A stretch of DNA of 5,556 bases from Verrucomicrobia bacterium 12-59-8 (lineage in GTDB: Bacteria > Verrucomicrobiota > Verrucomicrobiae > Verrucomicrobiales > Verrucomicrobiaceae). The position numbers and the translations under genes were made by a program. Within the stretch, counting starts at the first letter, position 1, and each line of letters opens with the position of its first letter. Location: the NCBI GenBank assembly GCA_002279765.1, contig NCCR01000349.1, forward strand, positions 629 to 6,184. The letters are read 5' to 3'. Below are positions 1 to 5,556 of the stretch, piece by piece. The notes under the pieces are model-generated. The model was given only the letters and a program-made list of their open reading frames with translations, made no database searches and was not told the DNA's origin.

Positions 1-360
1 TGGATCACCGACGAGCTCGTCCCCTTCCCGCAGGACGGCACCGTTCAAGTGAAGCTGAATTCCAAATTCGACGGCATCGTGGACCGCGAAGGCCACCGCA
101 AGGCCCAGATCTCCTTCGAGGGCGTCATGAAATCCAAACCCGACAAAGACAGCACCGGCCGCGATCTCACCACCGAGCGCCTCGTCACCTTCGGCGACGA
201 CTCCAAGGTCAACGGCCACGTCTTCTTCGACCTCGAACGCAAAACCATCTCCATGGCCGTCTTCTCCGCCGCCATCCAGCTCAAAGTCGAAGGCAAGCCC
301 ATGCCCGTCCACCAGCAGGTGACTACGCGATTGATCTCCGTGAAGCCCACGGCTCCCTGA
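1..360 (+). CDS. 3' end of an unrecognised gene (hypothetical protein, C-terminal 119 residues)
   Basis: Frame 1 is open from the first base of the window to a TGA at 358-360, so the gene starts to the left and only its last 119 residues are seen. An internal GTG at 49 is not a convincing start, because the same frame reads through it without a break. The visible part is hydrophilic and alternates short hydrophobic runs with charged turns (for example V-Q-V-K-L-N, A-Q-I-S-F-E-G and V-F-F-D-L-E-R), which suggests a beta-rich fold. It has no membrane segment and no catalytic motif that I can name. The codons end mostly in G or C, as in the other genes here. It is convergent with the minus-strand genes across a 145-base gap, so it is not in their operon. 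I do not recognise the family. An exported or periplasmic beta-sandwich protein is a guess. Confidence 0.8.
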   Translation, partial: WITDELVPFPQDGTVQVKLNSKFDGIVDREGHRKAQISFEGVMKSKPDKDSTGRDLTTERLVTFGDDSKVNGHVFFDLERKTISMAVFSAAIQLKVEGKPMPVHQQVTTRLISVKPTAP

Positions 361-505
361 TGGGGAGTTGAAGGTCGTTTACGCTGGTGACAGTTGTTCT
401 CAGATCAGCGGCAAAGCCGGCTCATCGGATCGGAAACAACTGCCAACAATCGAAACCGTTTTCTACATGAGTCGTTAGATTCGACCGTGCGCGGTTAAAA
501 CCTGG
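361..505. other. Intergenic gap between convergent genes
   Basis: This 145-base stretch separates the stop of the plus-strand gene (360) from the stop of the minus-strand sigma factor gene (506). It is visibly richer in A and T than the coding DNA around it. Since both genes end here, no promoter is required. The only structure I see is the imperfect hairpin listed separately at 391-442. I found no open frame with a plausible start, and no tRNA or other RNA gene. Confidence 0.7.
391..442. terminator. Imperfect inverted repeat, possible shared terminator
   Basis: The arms cagttgtt (391-398) and aacaactg (435-442) are perfect 8-base complements. Inside them, gatc (403-406) can pair with gatc (428-431), and cggc-aaa-gccg (409-419) forms a small inner stem-loop. 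The position between two convergent stop codons fits a bidirectional terminator. Against this, no uninterrupted T tract follows on either strand (only a short tttt near 460 on the plus strand), and the stem has large unpaired parts. It is therefore not a classic intrinsic terminator. Confidence 0.3.
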
Positions 506-1159
506 TCAGCTTTGCCCGCTCGCGGCCTGATAAAGCGCGGTTTCGCTGCATTCACGACGAATAATCTCGCGCAGGCGAAGGCGGGCGCGGTGACCTGCGA
601 CACGCAAGGCAGGCGTGCTGAGGTGACCGCTTCCCCACATATTGGATTCGACACGAGACCAGACGGCGGGCTTCATGTCCGCGCGCAGCCGTGCGATGCC
701 GCGCTCCAACACGGACAATGCCCATCGGCGGTCGTACTCAGTGGCGGGTGTGGCATCGCCTGCAACGTCGAAGCCGGCATCAAGGAGACAATCGAGCGAT
801 TCGTGCGCCCGGATGTTTCCGCGCTTCAGCCGCATGCGGTCTCGGTGCTGGTTGCTGATGATCCAGCGCAACGTCCGCAGCAGCCATGCGCGTTGGTTTT
901 CTTCTCCCCATGCGGCGAGCCTGGCGATCACGCCGCGGCGGAACATGCGAAGGAAAAGCTCCTGCACGACATCCCAGGCCTCATGTTCATCGCAGCCGCG
1001 CCTGCGGACGAAGCTCACCAAAGCAGCCTGATGGCGGCGGTACAGAAGATCACACGCAAGGTCGAGCTGGCGGCCTTGGTCGGTGCGCGATGTGCGTTCG
1101 ATGAGCATGAGGGGGCGGATGTTTGGGGCGGGCTTGCGCTCAAGCTGCTCCCGGATCAC
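506..1159 (-). CDS. ECF-type sigma-70 family RNA polymerase sigma factor with a short region 4
   Basis: The protein (217 residues from the GTG at 1159) would direct RNA polymerase to a specific promoter set in the cytoplasm. Region 2 is clear: L-L-Y-R-R-H-Q at about 38-44, the core-binding D-V-V-Q-E-L-F-L-R-M-F at 63-73, and the promoter-melting and -10 helix W-L-L-R-T-L-R-W-I-I-S-N-Q-H-R at 92-106, followed by a basic stretch. The linker motif Y-D-R-R-W-A-L-S-V-L-E at 142-152 is typical of a sigma group common in Verrucomicrobia, Planctomycetes and Acidobacteria. Region 4 is represented by L-R-V-A-G-H-R-A-R-L-R-L-R at 185-197, which resembles the recognition helix, but the preceding helix of the helix-turn-helix seems to be missing. 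The GTG overlaps the TGA of the upstream gene (GTGA at 1159-1156), so translational coupling is possible. An ATG at 1108 (residue 18) is an alternative start that still keeps region 2. Neither start has a strong Shine-Dalgarno sequence. The sigma-factor identity is firm; the start and the activity are less so. Confidence 0.85.
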   Translation of the reverse strand: MIREQLERKPAPNIRPLMLIERTSRTDQGRQLDLACDLLYRRHQAALVSFVRRRGCDEHEAWDVVQELFLRMFRRGVIARLAAWGEENQRAWLLRTLRWIISNQHRDRMRLKRGNIRAHESLDCLLDAGFDVAGDATPATEYDRRWALSVLERGIARLRADMKPAVWSRVESNMWGSGHLSTPALRVAGHRARLRLREIIRRECSETALYQAASGQS

Positions 1160-1530
1160 GGCGTGGTGTCCACACCGATGCGGAAAAACTTGCGGCTGAC
1201 AGGATCGGTGGTGATGTCGTAGCGCACGGTGGTTACTGAGCCGTTGACCGTCTCGGTTATGACTTCGTAGTCGGTTCCAGGGGTGGCATTGGTCCAGTTC
1301 ACCAAGTCATCCGAGCATTCGAGATACCCCGAGAAAACGGAGGTGTTCAGGTAGCTGAAGCGGAATTCGAAATCCGCTCCGTTCCTGACAATCTGCGGAA
1401 GGTTCCCATCTTTAGTGCTGTTGTTCGGATTGGTGTTGAAAAAGTATTCGAGTGTGTCAGGCAGACCATCACTGTCTGTGTCACCGCCAACGGCACCAGA
1501 GTACCCGTTGACAGCCAGCCAGGCGGCGAA
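1156..1530 (-). other. C-terminal calcium-motif and beta module of the giant exoprotein
   Basis: This part encodes F-A-A-W-L-A-V-N-G-Y, then D-T-D-S-D-G-L-P-D (1482-1456), L-E-Y-F-F-N-T-N-P, and a final module with F-R-F-S-Y, L-E-C-S-D-D-L-V-N-W-T and K-F-F-R-I-G-V. The aspartate-rich segment resembles calcium-binding thrombospondin-3-type repeats. From memory, the same order of elements ends many Verrucomicrobia exoproteins. It may serve in folding, export or surface attachment, but nothing in the sequence shows which. Confidence 0.6.
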
Positions 1531-3051
1531 GGTCAGTGGACCGCTGATCGTGCTGCTGCCGGGAGAGCCAATTTCGGTCGTGTCATTCACCGCCGCAAAG
1601 GCCCCGTTGACGCCTGCGGCGCTCAATTGCGAGATCATCCCCACATTCACGCCCGCCGCATTGTCAAAGCTCGCAAACGGTGCCGTCGCCGGGGAGCTGC
1701 CGAACGCCACATTCACACGCCGCACATTGGTGCTGTCGAAGAGGTTCACCGCGTCACTCCCCGTGCTCAGTCCCGCGCCACTTCCAGTGTAGCCGCCCAC
1801 CTGAAGTCCGGCCGGCGGACTTGCACCAAACCATGTGCTCAGGAACGTCGCCCGCGTCGCTGCCAGCGTGCTCGTCTCAAGGTAGATCACCGACTCACCC
1901 GGCGCGATGCTCGTGATGCCCGTCAGCGCCAGCGCCGCGACCGGGGACTCCGAGCTGTCGTCCATCTTCCACCCCGTCATGTCCACCGCGCGTCCACCGA
2001 TGTTCGTCACCTCAAACCAGTCTGCCGCAGCCGGGCTGTCCCCGCTGCCCCACGCCGCCACTTCCGTGATTCGCAGATCACCCGGTGCCGAGTAGCCCGG
2101 CGATCCAACCTCGTTCCCGTTGCTGGCCGCGGCGACCGCTCCATGCACACCCACCGCGCTAAGCGTGGAGATCGCCGTGGCGTTCAGGCCCGCCGTGTTG
2201 TCAAAAGTCGAAAGCGGCGCGGTGGCGTCTGCGGTGCCAAAGCTCACGGACGCCTGCAGCACACCCGTGGCATTGTACAGGTTCACCGCATCACCGCTCG
2301 TGCCCAGCCCGATGCCAGATCCCGAATAAGTCCCAACCTGGAGGCCGACCGGAGGGCTGCCACCAAACCAATTCGTCTTGAAAGTGTCTGTGATCGCGGC
2401 TGCGCCTTCCACGAAAATCACCGATTCGCCCGGTGCGATGCTCGTGATCCCGTTCAAGGTGACCGCCGTCGCGAAGGTCTGGCTGCTGTCATCCACCTTC
2501 CAGCCCGTGATGGTCACCGCGTTCGCGCTCACATTCGTCACTTCAAACCAGTCGCCACCCACGCCGCCACTGCTGGACCAGGGTGCCACTTCGGAAATGA
2601 TCACCGCAGGTGCCGGCGGGGTCTCCACCGTCTGGTCGGTCACCGTCAGCGTGAAGTTCACCGTCGCGTCCGGCGTCGCGTCCGGCGTCGCGCCCACCGT
2701 CGTGTCATCCGCGTTGATTGTCACCGCGTAGCTCGTCTTCGTCTCATAGTCGAGCACCGTGCCTGCCTTCAGGTAAAGCGCGCTGCCGTTCAGTTCAAAC
2801 ACACCCGCATCTGCTCCGCTCAGGCTCAGCACATTCGTACCCAGACCATCGTCAGTCACCACGATGTCACCCACCTTCACCGCCGCGGCCGTGCTGCTGT
2901 TCTCCTGGATGGAGGTCATCGTGTTGCTCACCACCACCGCCGTCGGCGCCTCGTTCGCCTGCACGGAGGGCGCATACACCCACATCTGCGGATGGTCGAT
3001 GTCCCCGCCGCCGTTCTCATTGACAATGTAAATGTTCCCGGCGCGGTCCAT
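1156..3051 (-). CDS. C-terminal part of giant lamin-tail/cadherin exoprotein (separated by a frame break)
   Basis: The open stretch has 631 residues when counted from the ATG at 3051. The true reading frame extends further upstream, through G-N-P-L-T-A-A-G-Q-Q-H-E-G-I-T, to the frame break near 3100. It begins with the last blade of the propeller domain (Q-Q-H-E-G-I-T-M-D, then N-I-Y-I-V-N-E-N and W-V-Y-A-P). A cadherin-like domain follows at about 32-141 (E-A-P-T-A-V..., D-Y-E-T-K-T-S-Y-A-V-T-I), then two lamin-tail domains at about 148-320 and 323-503, each with I-x-E-V-A, D-W-F-E-V-T-N, I-A-P-G-E-S-V-I and ending G-S-P-G. A D-T-D-S-D-G-L-P-D segment at 524-532 looks like a calcium-binding thrombospondin-3-type motif. 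The final beta module has S-D-D-L-V-N-W-T and ends K-F-F-R-I-G-V-D. The ATG at 3051 has a gaagg seven bases upstream, but a product made from there would lack an export signal, so it is probably not a real start. The role is likely outside the cell or on its surface, in binding or adhesion. No enzyme site is visible. Confidence 0.8.
   Translation of the reverse strand: MDRAGNIYIVNENGGGDIDHPQMWVYAPSVQANEAPTAVVVSNTMTSIQENSSTAAAVKVGDIVVTDDGLGTNVLSLSGADAGVFELNGSALYLKAGTVLDYETKTSYAVTINADDTTVGATPDATPDATVNFTLTVTDQTVETPPAPAVIISEVAPWSSSGGVGGDWFEVTNVSANAVTITGWKVDDSSQTFATAVTLNGITSIAPGESVIFVEGAAAITDTFKTNWFGGSPPVGLQVGTYSGSGIGLGTSGDAVNLYNATGVLQASVSFGTADATAPLSTFDNTAGLNATAISTLSAVGVHGAVAAASNGNEVGSPGYSAPGDLRITEVAAWGSGDSPAAADWFEVTNIGGRAVDMTGWKMDDSSESPVAALALTGITSIAPGESVIYLETSTLAATRATFLSTWFGASPPAGLQVGGYTGSGAGLSTGSDAVNLFDSTNVRRVNVAFGSSPATAPFASFDNAAGVNVGMISQLSAAGVNGAFAAVNDTTEIGSPGSSTISGPLTFAAWLAVNGYSGAVGGDTDSDGLPDTLEYFFNTNPNNSTKDGNLPQIVRNGADFEFRFSYLNTSVFSGYLECSDDLVNWTNATPGTDYEVITETVNGSVTTVRYDITTDPVSRKFFRIGVDTTP
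1545..2610 (-). repeat. Tandem pair of type B lamin-tail domains
   Basis: Two homologous domains repeat with a period of about 531 bases (177 residues), measured between ttcgtcac at 2534 and 2003. Shared blocks are D-W-F-E-V-T-N, T-G-W-K-x-D-D-S-S, L-x-G-I-T-S-I-A-P-G-E-S-V-I, W-F-G-x-S-P-P-x-G-L-Q-V-G, S-G-D/S-D-A-V-N-L and F-D-N-x-A-G-(L/V)-N, with G-S-P-G at the end. They differ from the type A pair by lacking the Y-A-S-G-G-F-T-R-S-N-G block, so the two pairs seem to come from separate duplications. Confidence 0.8.
2663..2698 (-). repeat. Short 12-base tandem repeat in the cadherin-like domain
   Basis: On the plus strand gtcgcgtccggc occurs twice exactly (2663-2674 and 2675-2686), and a third, diverged copy begins at 2687 (gtcgcgccc). 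In the protein this gives A-T-P-D-A-T-P-D-A-T within the loop after D-D-T-T-V-G. The unit is a multiple of three, so the frame is kept. It is probably a recent in-frame duplication of one P-D-A-T unit. Confidence 0.85.
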
Positions 3052-5556
3052 GGTGATGCCTTCGTGCTGCTGTCCGGCCGCAGTGAGCGGGTTGCCCGCA
3101 TCACCACCCGCGCGTCCTCCTGGCCCAGCAGCAGCAGATTGCCCGCCTGTGGCTGGCTCGTCATCGAAGGAATGTTCGAAAAAGCAAACACGTCCGCGAA
3201 GTCCGTCATCCCCGTCAGCGCAGGATTGAAAAGATTGGTCGAGTTCGTGGTGGAGGCGGAGCCATTGGTGGCCGTGCCAGCCGCGAAATTCACGCCCGTC
3301 TGGAAGATCCCCATGGGTGAGACTTCCCTCAGGCAGATATAGCCGCCTGTCTGCGGGTCATACGTAAGACCTTCCGTCCCTGTGTTGTCCACAAACGTGC
3401 CGATCTTCACCGTCTGTGCTCCGCTCCGGCTCAGCGTCGTGCCGGCCACATACGTGAACTTCACCAGTTGCCGGTCGCGCTCTTCGCTCATCACAAACTG
3501 TCCGCCGCCGATATACGTGATGCCTTCGATGTCATAGAATTCCGTGCCCTGCGGGCTGTCGCCAAGCGCCAGGGTCATCGTGTCGATCAGCACGCCAGTC
3601 TTCGACACCTGCGTGATCGACCTGCCACCGTCGCACGCGATGAACAGCGTGTTCGTGTCCCAGTTGTAGGTCACACCGGAGGCCTCCTGGCACAACAGGT
3701 TGTGCGATGGCGTTCCAGCAGGCAGCGCCGTGCGCGTCGGCTCCGGCAGTGCGTATCGCCCCACCCGCACATAGTTCGCCAGATTAACTGACACCACACC
3801 CGTCGAGATCGTCACCGTCGCCGTGTTGCTGTCAGCAGAGCCTCCCGTGTTCGTCGCACGCGCCCAGTAGCTGGTCGCCGTCGTGAGGGCCGGTGTGGTG
3901 AGGCTGCTGGAGGTCGCGCCGCTCACCGGATTGCTCGTGTCACCGCTGCTGCCCACATACCATTGATAGGTCGGTGTCGGAGAGCCGCTGGCTGCCACGT
4001 TCAACGTTGTCGTGCTGCCGGAGGCGATGCTCATGTTCGCCGGATGCGTCGTGATCGTCGGTGCCGTGGCATCGTCATTGAGGATCGTCCCCGTGCCCGT
4101 CGCCGTGTCGATCGTCGTGGTGCCCGTCGTGTTCACCACATTCGAAAGCGTCACCACCACCGTCTCATCCAGTTCCCCTGTCGTGTCACCCGTCACAGAA
4201 ATGTTGATCGTCTGCGTCGCTGCTCCGCCGTCGGCAAAGGTCAGCGTGCCGGAGACCGGCGTCGCATAGTCCGTGCCGCCGGTTGCCGTGCCGCCTGTCA
4301 CCGCATAGCCCACCGTGAAGGCCGTTGTCGTGCTGGAGCGCGTCACTGTCAGCGCCAGCGTGGCGCTGCCGCTGTTGCCTTCCGTCACCGACGCATTGGC
4401 AAGGCTCACCGTCGCGCTTGCCGCTGTCGCATTGATCTTGCCAGGAGAGCCGATGTTGGAGCCGCCCGCCGTCGAGACATACGCCCCATAGGTGCCCGCC
4501 GTCGCCGCCGCATAACGCTTTCCGCTGCCGGTGCCGAACGTCGGATCAAGCACCGCCGACTGTGCCTCTGAGCTGCCGCCCGCTGAAAGGCCTGCATGAT
4601 CACCGGTCGAGTTGTTTCCGTTCGAACGTGTGAAACCGCCGCTGGCATAGCTGAAAAAGAACACCTCGGTGTTGGAGGTGTCATACAAGGCCACGCCGTC
4701 ATTTTTGCCAAGACCTGGCTCGCCTGAGCTGCTGCCGAAGACCTGCACCCCGGCAAGCCCGCCCCAGGTGTTGCGGAATGTCGTCACATTCGTGGCAATG
4801 GAGAGAACAATCGACTCCCCCGCCGCGATCGTCGTGCCCGCCGGAAGGGTGATCACATCGGCATGGGTTGGGCTCCGGTTGTTGTCGATCCATTTCCAGT
4901 TGCCGATCCTCACCGGAAACGTCCCCGCATTCGTCAGTTCCCAGAAGTCCCCGCCCGTGGCGTTGGAGTTGATCTCGGTCAGAATCAGCGGGCTCAGGCT
5001 TGCGGTCCCGGGCGAGCCAATGTTCTGCCCTCCGCTGGCGTTGGCATAGGCGCCGAAGGTGCCTGCCGTCGCCGCCGCGTAACGGACGCCGCTCCCAACA
5101 CCGAAGTTCGGATCAATCACCACCGACTTGTCGTCCGAGCCGCCGCCAGCGGACGTGCCCGCGTGCCCGCCTTGCGAGCTGCTGCCGTTGGAACGCGTGA
5201 AGCCGCCGGACGCGTAGCTAAAATAGAAGAGCTTTGTGCCCGAGGCATTAAACAGCGCCACACCGTCACTGCTGCCCAGGCCCGGGCCGCCCGTGATGAT
5301 CTGAACTCCCGGCAGCGCTCCCCACTGCGTGCGGAATGTGGAGGCGCTCCCAACGCTGAAAATGATCGACTCTCCCGCCGCGATGCTGGTTCCTGCGGGA
5401 ATCGTCACCGCCGCCGAATCGTTCGGATCCTGGCTCTCATCATCCCATTTGAAGTTGCCCAGGCTCACCGCCGTGGTGCCCACGTTCGTCAGCTCCCAGA
5501 AGTCCCCTCCGCTCGCGTTGGAGTTGACCTCCGTGAGGATGAGGTGCGAGGTGTCC
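2928..5556 (-). CDS. N-terminal/central part of the giant exoprotein: lamin-tail x2, Calx-beta, Ig-like, SdiA-regulated-type propeller; partial at right edge
   Basis: The frame is open to the window edge (first whole codon at 5555), so the start and any signal peptide lie outside; the GTG at 5483 is internal to a domain. Numbering from 5555, two lamin-tail domains occupy about 4-182 and 187-373. Each has L-I-L-T-E-(V/I)-N-S-N-A, G-G-D-F-W-E-L-T-N, I-A-A-G-E-S-I, S-Y-A-S-G-G-F-T-R-S-N-G and R-Y-A-A-A-T-A-G-T. A Calx-beta domain follows at about 379-495 (V-T-E-G-N-S-G, G-T-D-Y, E-L-D-E-T-V-V-V-T-L-S-N, ending I-L-N-D-D). An Ig-like domain lies at about 498-585 (Y-Q-W-Y, S-Y-W-A-R-A-T-N). From about 589 comes a beta-propeller of the SdiA-regulated or phytase-esterase-like kind, with repeated E-G-(I/L)-T-Y and downstream E motifs (D-I-E-G-I-T-Y, M-S-E-E-R-D, T-E-G-L-T-Y-D, L-L-L-G-Q-E-D). 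After about residue 819 the frame is wrong: it yields an arginine-rich tail that stops at 2928. The real continuation is in the frame that ends at 1156. Function is inferred as secreted or surface binding. Confidence 0.8.
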   Translation of the reverse strand, partial: DTSHLILTEVNSNASGGDFWELTNVGTTAVSLGNFKWDDESQDPNDSAAVTIPAGTSIAAGESIIFSVGSASTFRTQWGALPGVQIITGGPGLGSSDGVALFNASGTKLFYFSYASGGFTRSNGSSSQGGHAGTSAGGGSDDKSVVIDPNFGVGSGVRYAAATAGTFGAYANASGGQNIGSPGTASLSPLILTEINSNATGGDFWELTNAGTFPVRIGNWKWIDNNRSPTHADVITLPAGTTIAAGESIVLSIATNVTTFRNTWGGLAGVQVFGSSSGEPGLGKNDGVALYDTSNTEVFFFSYASGGFTRSNGNNSTGDHAGLSAGGSSEAQSAVLDPTFGTGSGKRYAAATAGTYGAYVSTAGGSNIGSPGKINATAASATVSLANASVTEGNSGSATLALTVTRSSTTTAFTVGYAVTGGTATGGTDYATPVSGTLTFADGGAATQTINISVTGDTTGELDETVVVTLSNVVNTTGTTTIDTATGTGTILNDDATAPTITTHPANMSIASGSTTTLNVAASGSPTPTYQWYVGSSGDTSNPVSGATSSSLTTPALTTATSYWARATNTGGSADSNTATVTISTGVVSVNLANYVRVGRYALPEPTRTALPAGTPSHNLLCQEASGVTYNWDTNTLFIACDGGRSITQVSKTGVLIDTMTLALGDSPQGTEFYDIEGITYIGGGQFVMSEERDRQLVKFTYVAGTTLSRSGAQTVKIGTFVDNTGTEGLTYDPQTGGYICLREVSPMGIFQTGVNFAAGTATNGSASTTNSTNLFNPALTGMTDFADVFAFSNIPSMTSQPQAGNLLLLGQEDARVVMRATRSLRPDSSTKASPWTAPGTFTLSMRTAAGTSTIRRCGCMRPPCRRTRRRRRWW
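3085..3115 (-). other. Frame break inside the propeller domain of the giant exoprotein
   Basis: Upstream, the good protein pattern runs in the frame whose codons start at positions equal to 2 modulo 3, through L-L-L-G-Q-E-D-A-R-V-V. Downstream it runs in the frame equal to 0 modulo 3, from about D-A-G-N-P-L-T-A-A-G-Q-Q-H-E-G-I-T. Rejoining them needs a loss of 3n+1 bases (or a gain of 3n+2) relative to an intact gene. Both frames are open across the junction, so stop codons do not fix the exact point. The DNA here is G-rich, with gcggg twice within a few bases on the minus strand, which favours slippage or small deletions. I see no slippery heptamer or downstream structure that would argue for programmed frameshifting. 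Confidence 0.75.
4436..5556 (-). repeat. Tandem pair of type A lamin-tail domains
   Basis: Two homologous domains lie head to tail with a period of about 555 bases (185 residues), measured between the equivalent ttcgtc sites at 5485 and 4930. They share G-G-D-F-W-E-L-T-N, S-Y-A-S-G-G-F-T-R-S-N-G, H-A-G-x-S-A-G-G and the R-Y-A-A-A-T-A-G-T-x-G-A-Y ending, and each closes with G-S-P-G. Nucleotide similarity is still visible, for example around 5190-5225 against 4622-4655. The first copy is cut by the window edge. Confidence 0.8.

Noticed and set aside
45..350. Minus-strand open frame (101 codons) opposite the gene at the left edge
   Set aside because: The plus-strand frame is open from the window edge to a natural stop with ordinary amino-acid composition. 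The minus-strand product looks like a shadow.
512..1222. Plus-strand open frame (236 codons) opposite the sigma factor gene
   Set aside because: The minus strand encodes clear sigma-70 region 2 motifs. The plus-strand product has no recognisable pattern and crosses the end of the neighbouring gene.
3040..3130. Programmed ribosomal frameshift in the giant exoprotein
   Set aside because: I found no slippery heptamer and no clear downstream stem-loop, and the propeller seems to lack residues at the junction. A deletion or a sequence error is more likely.
1627..3342. Long plus-strand open frame (571 codons) opposite the giant exoprotein gene
   Set aside because: It is very rich in Arg and His, has no recognisable domain, and lies antisense to clear lamin-tail, cadherin-like and propeller domains. 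It also runs across the frame break. It follows from GC-rich third codon positions on the other strand.
3963..4571. Plus-strand open frame (202 codons) opposite the Calx-beta and Ig-like region
   Set aside because: It is arginine-rich with low complexity and is a shadow of well-supported domains on the minus strand.
1..5556. Defence, phage, mobile-element or CRISPR system
   Set aside because: No transposase, integrase, terminal inverted repeats, spaced direct repeats or defence-type catalytic motifs were seen in any frame. All repeats here are protein-domain duplications or the short tandem at 2663.

Overview
The window looks like a chromosomal fragment of a GC-rich Verrucomicrobiota bacterium, or a close relative in the Planctomycetes-Verrucomicrobia-Chlamydiae group. 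Three things suggest this. A giant exported-type protein carries repeated lamin-tail domains. It ends in a D-T-D-S-D-G-L-P-D segment followed by a 'S-D-D-L-V-N-W-T' module, a common end of Verrucomicrobia exoproteins. The sigma factor belongs to the 'DRRWAL..LER' ECF type that is abundant in this group. The assignment comes from remembered family patterns, not from a search.

Layout. Positions 1-360 (+) hold the 3' end of an unrecognised gene. Positions 361-505 are a 145-base, relatively AT-rich gap between convergent genes, with an imperfect hairpin. Everything from 506 to the right edge lies on the minus strand. First, in the direction of transcription, is a very large multidomain surface or secreted protein that enters from beyond 5556 and ends at 1156. 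Next is a small ECF-type sigma factor (1159 to 506), whose GTG start overlaps the stop of the large gene.

The large protein reads, N to C: lamin-tail domain (type A), lamin-tail (type A), Calx-beta, bacterial Ig-like, SdiA-regulated/phytase-esterase-like beta-propeller, cadherin-like domain, lamin-tail (type B), lamin-tail (type B), and a DTDSDG plus C-terminal beta module. Its reading frame breaks near 3085-3115, inside the propeller. The upstream part continues in the wrong frame to a stop at 2928, and the rest of the protein lies in another frame. Protein patterns on both sides are intact and in order, so this was one gene. Either the gene carries a deletion of 3n+1 bases (or an insertion of 3n+2), or the sequence has an error.

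The overlap of the two minus-strand genes suggests they can be transcribed and translated together, so the sigma factor may be linked to expression of cell-surface proteins. That is inference. I see no RNA genes, CRISPR array, insertion sequence, phage genes or defence system. The points most worth a second look are the frame break, the shortened region 4 of the sigma factor, and the two-by-two lamin-tail arrangement around the propeller.
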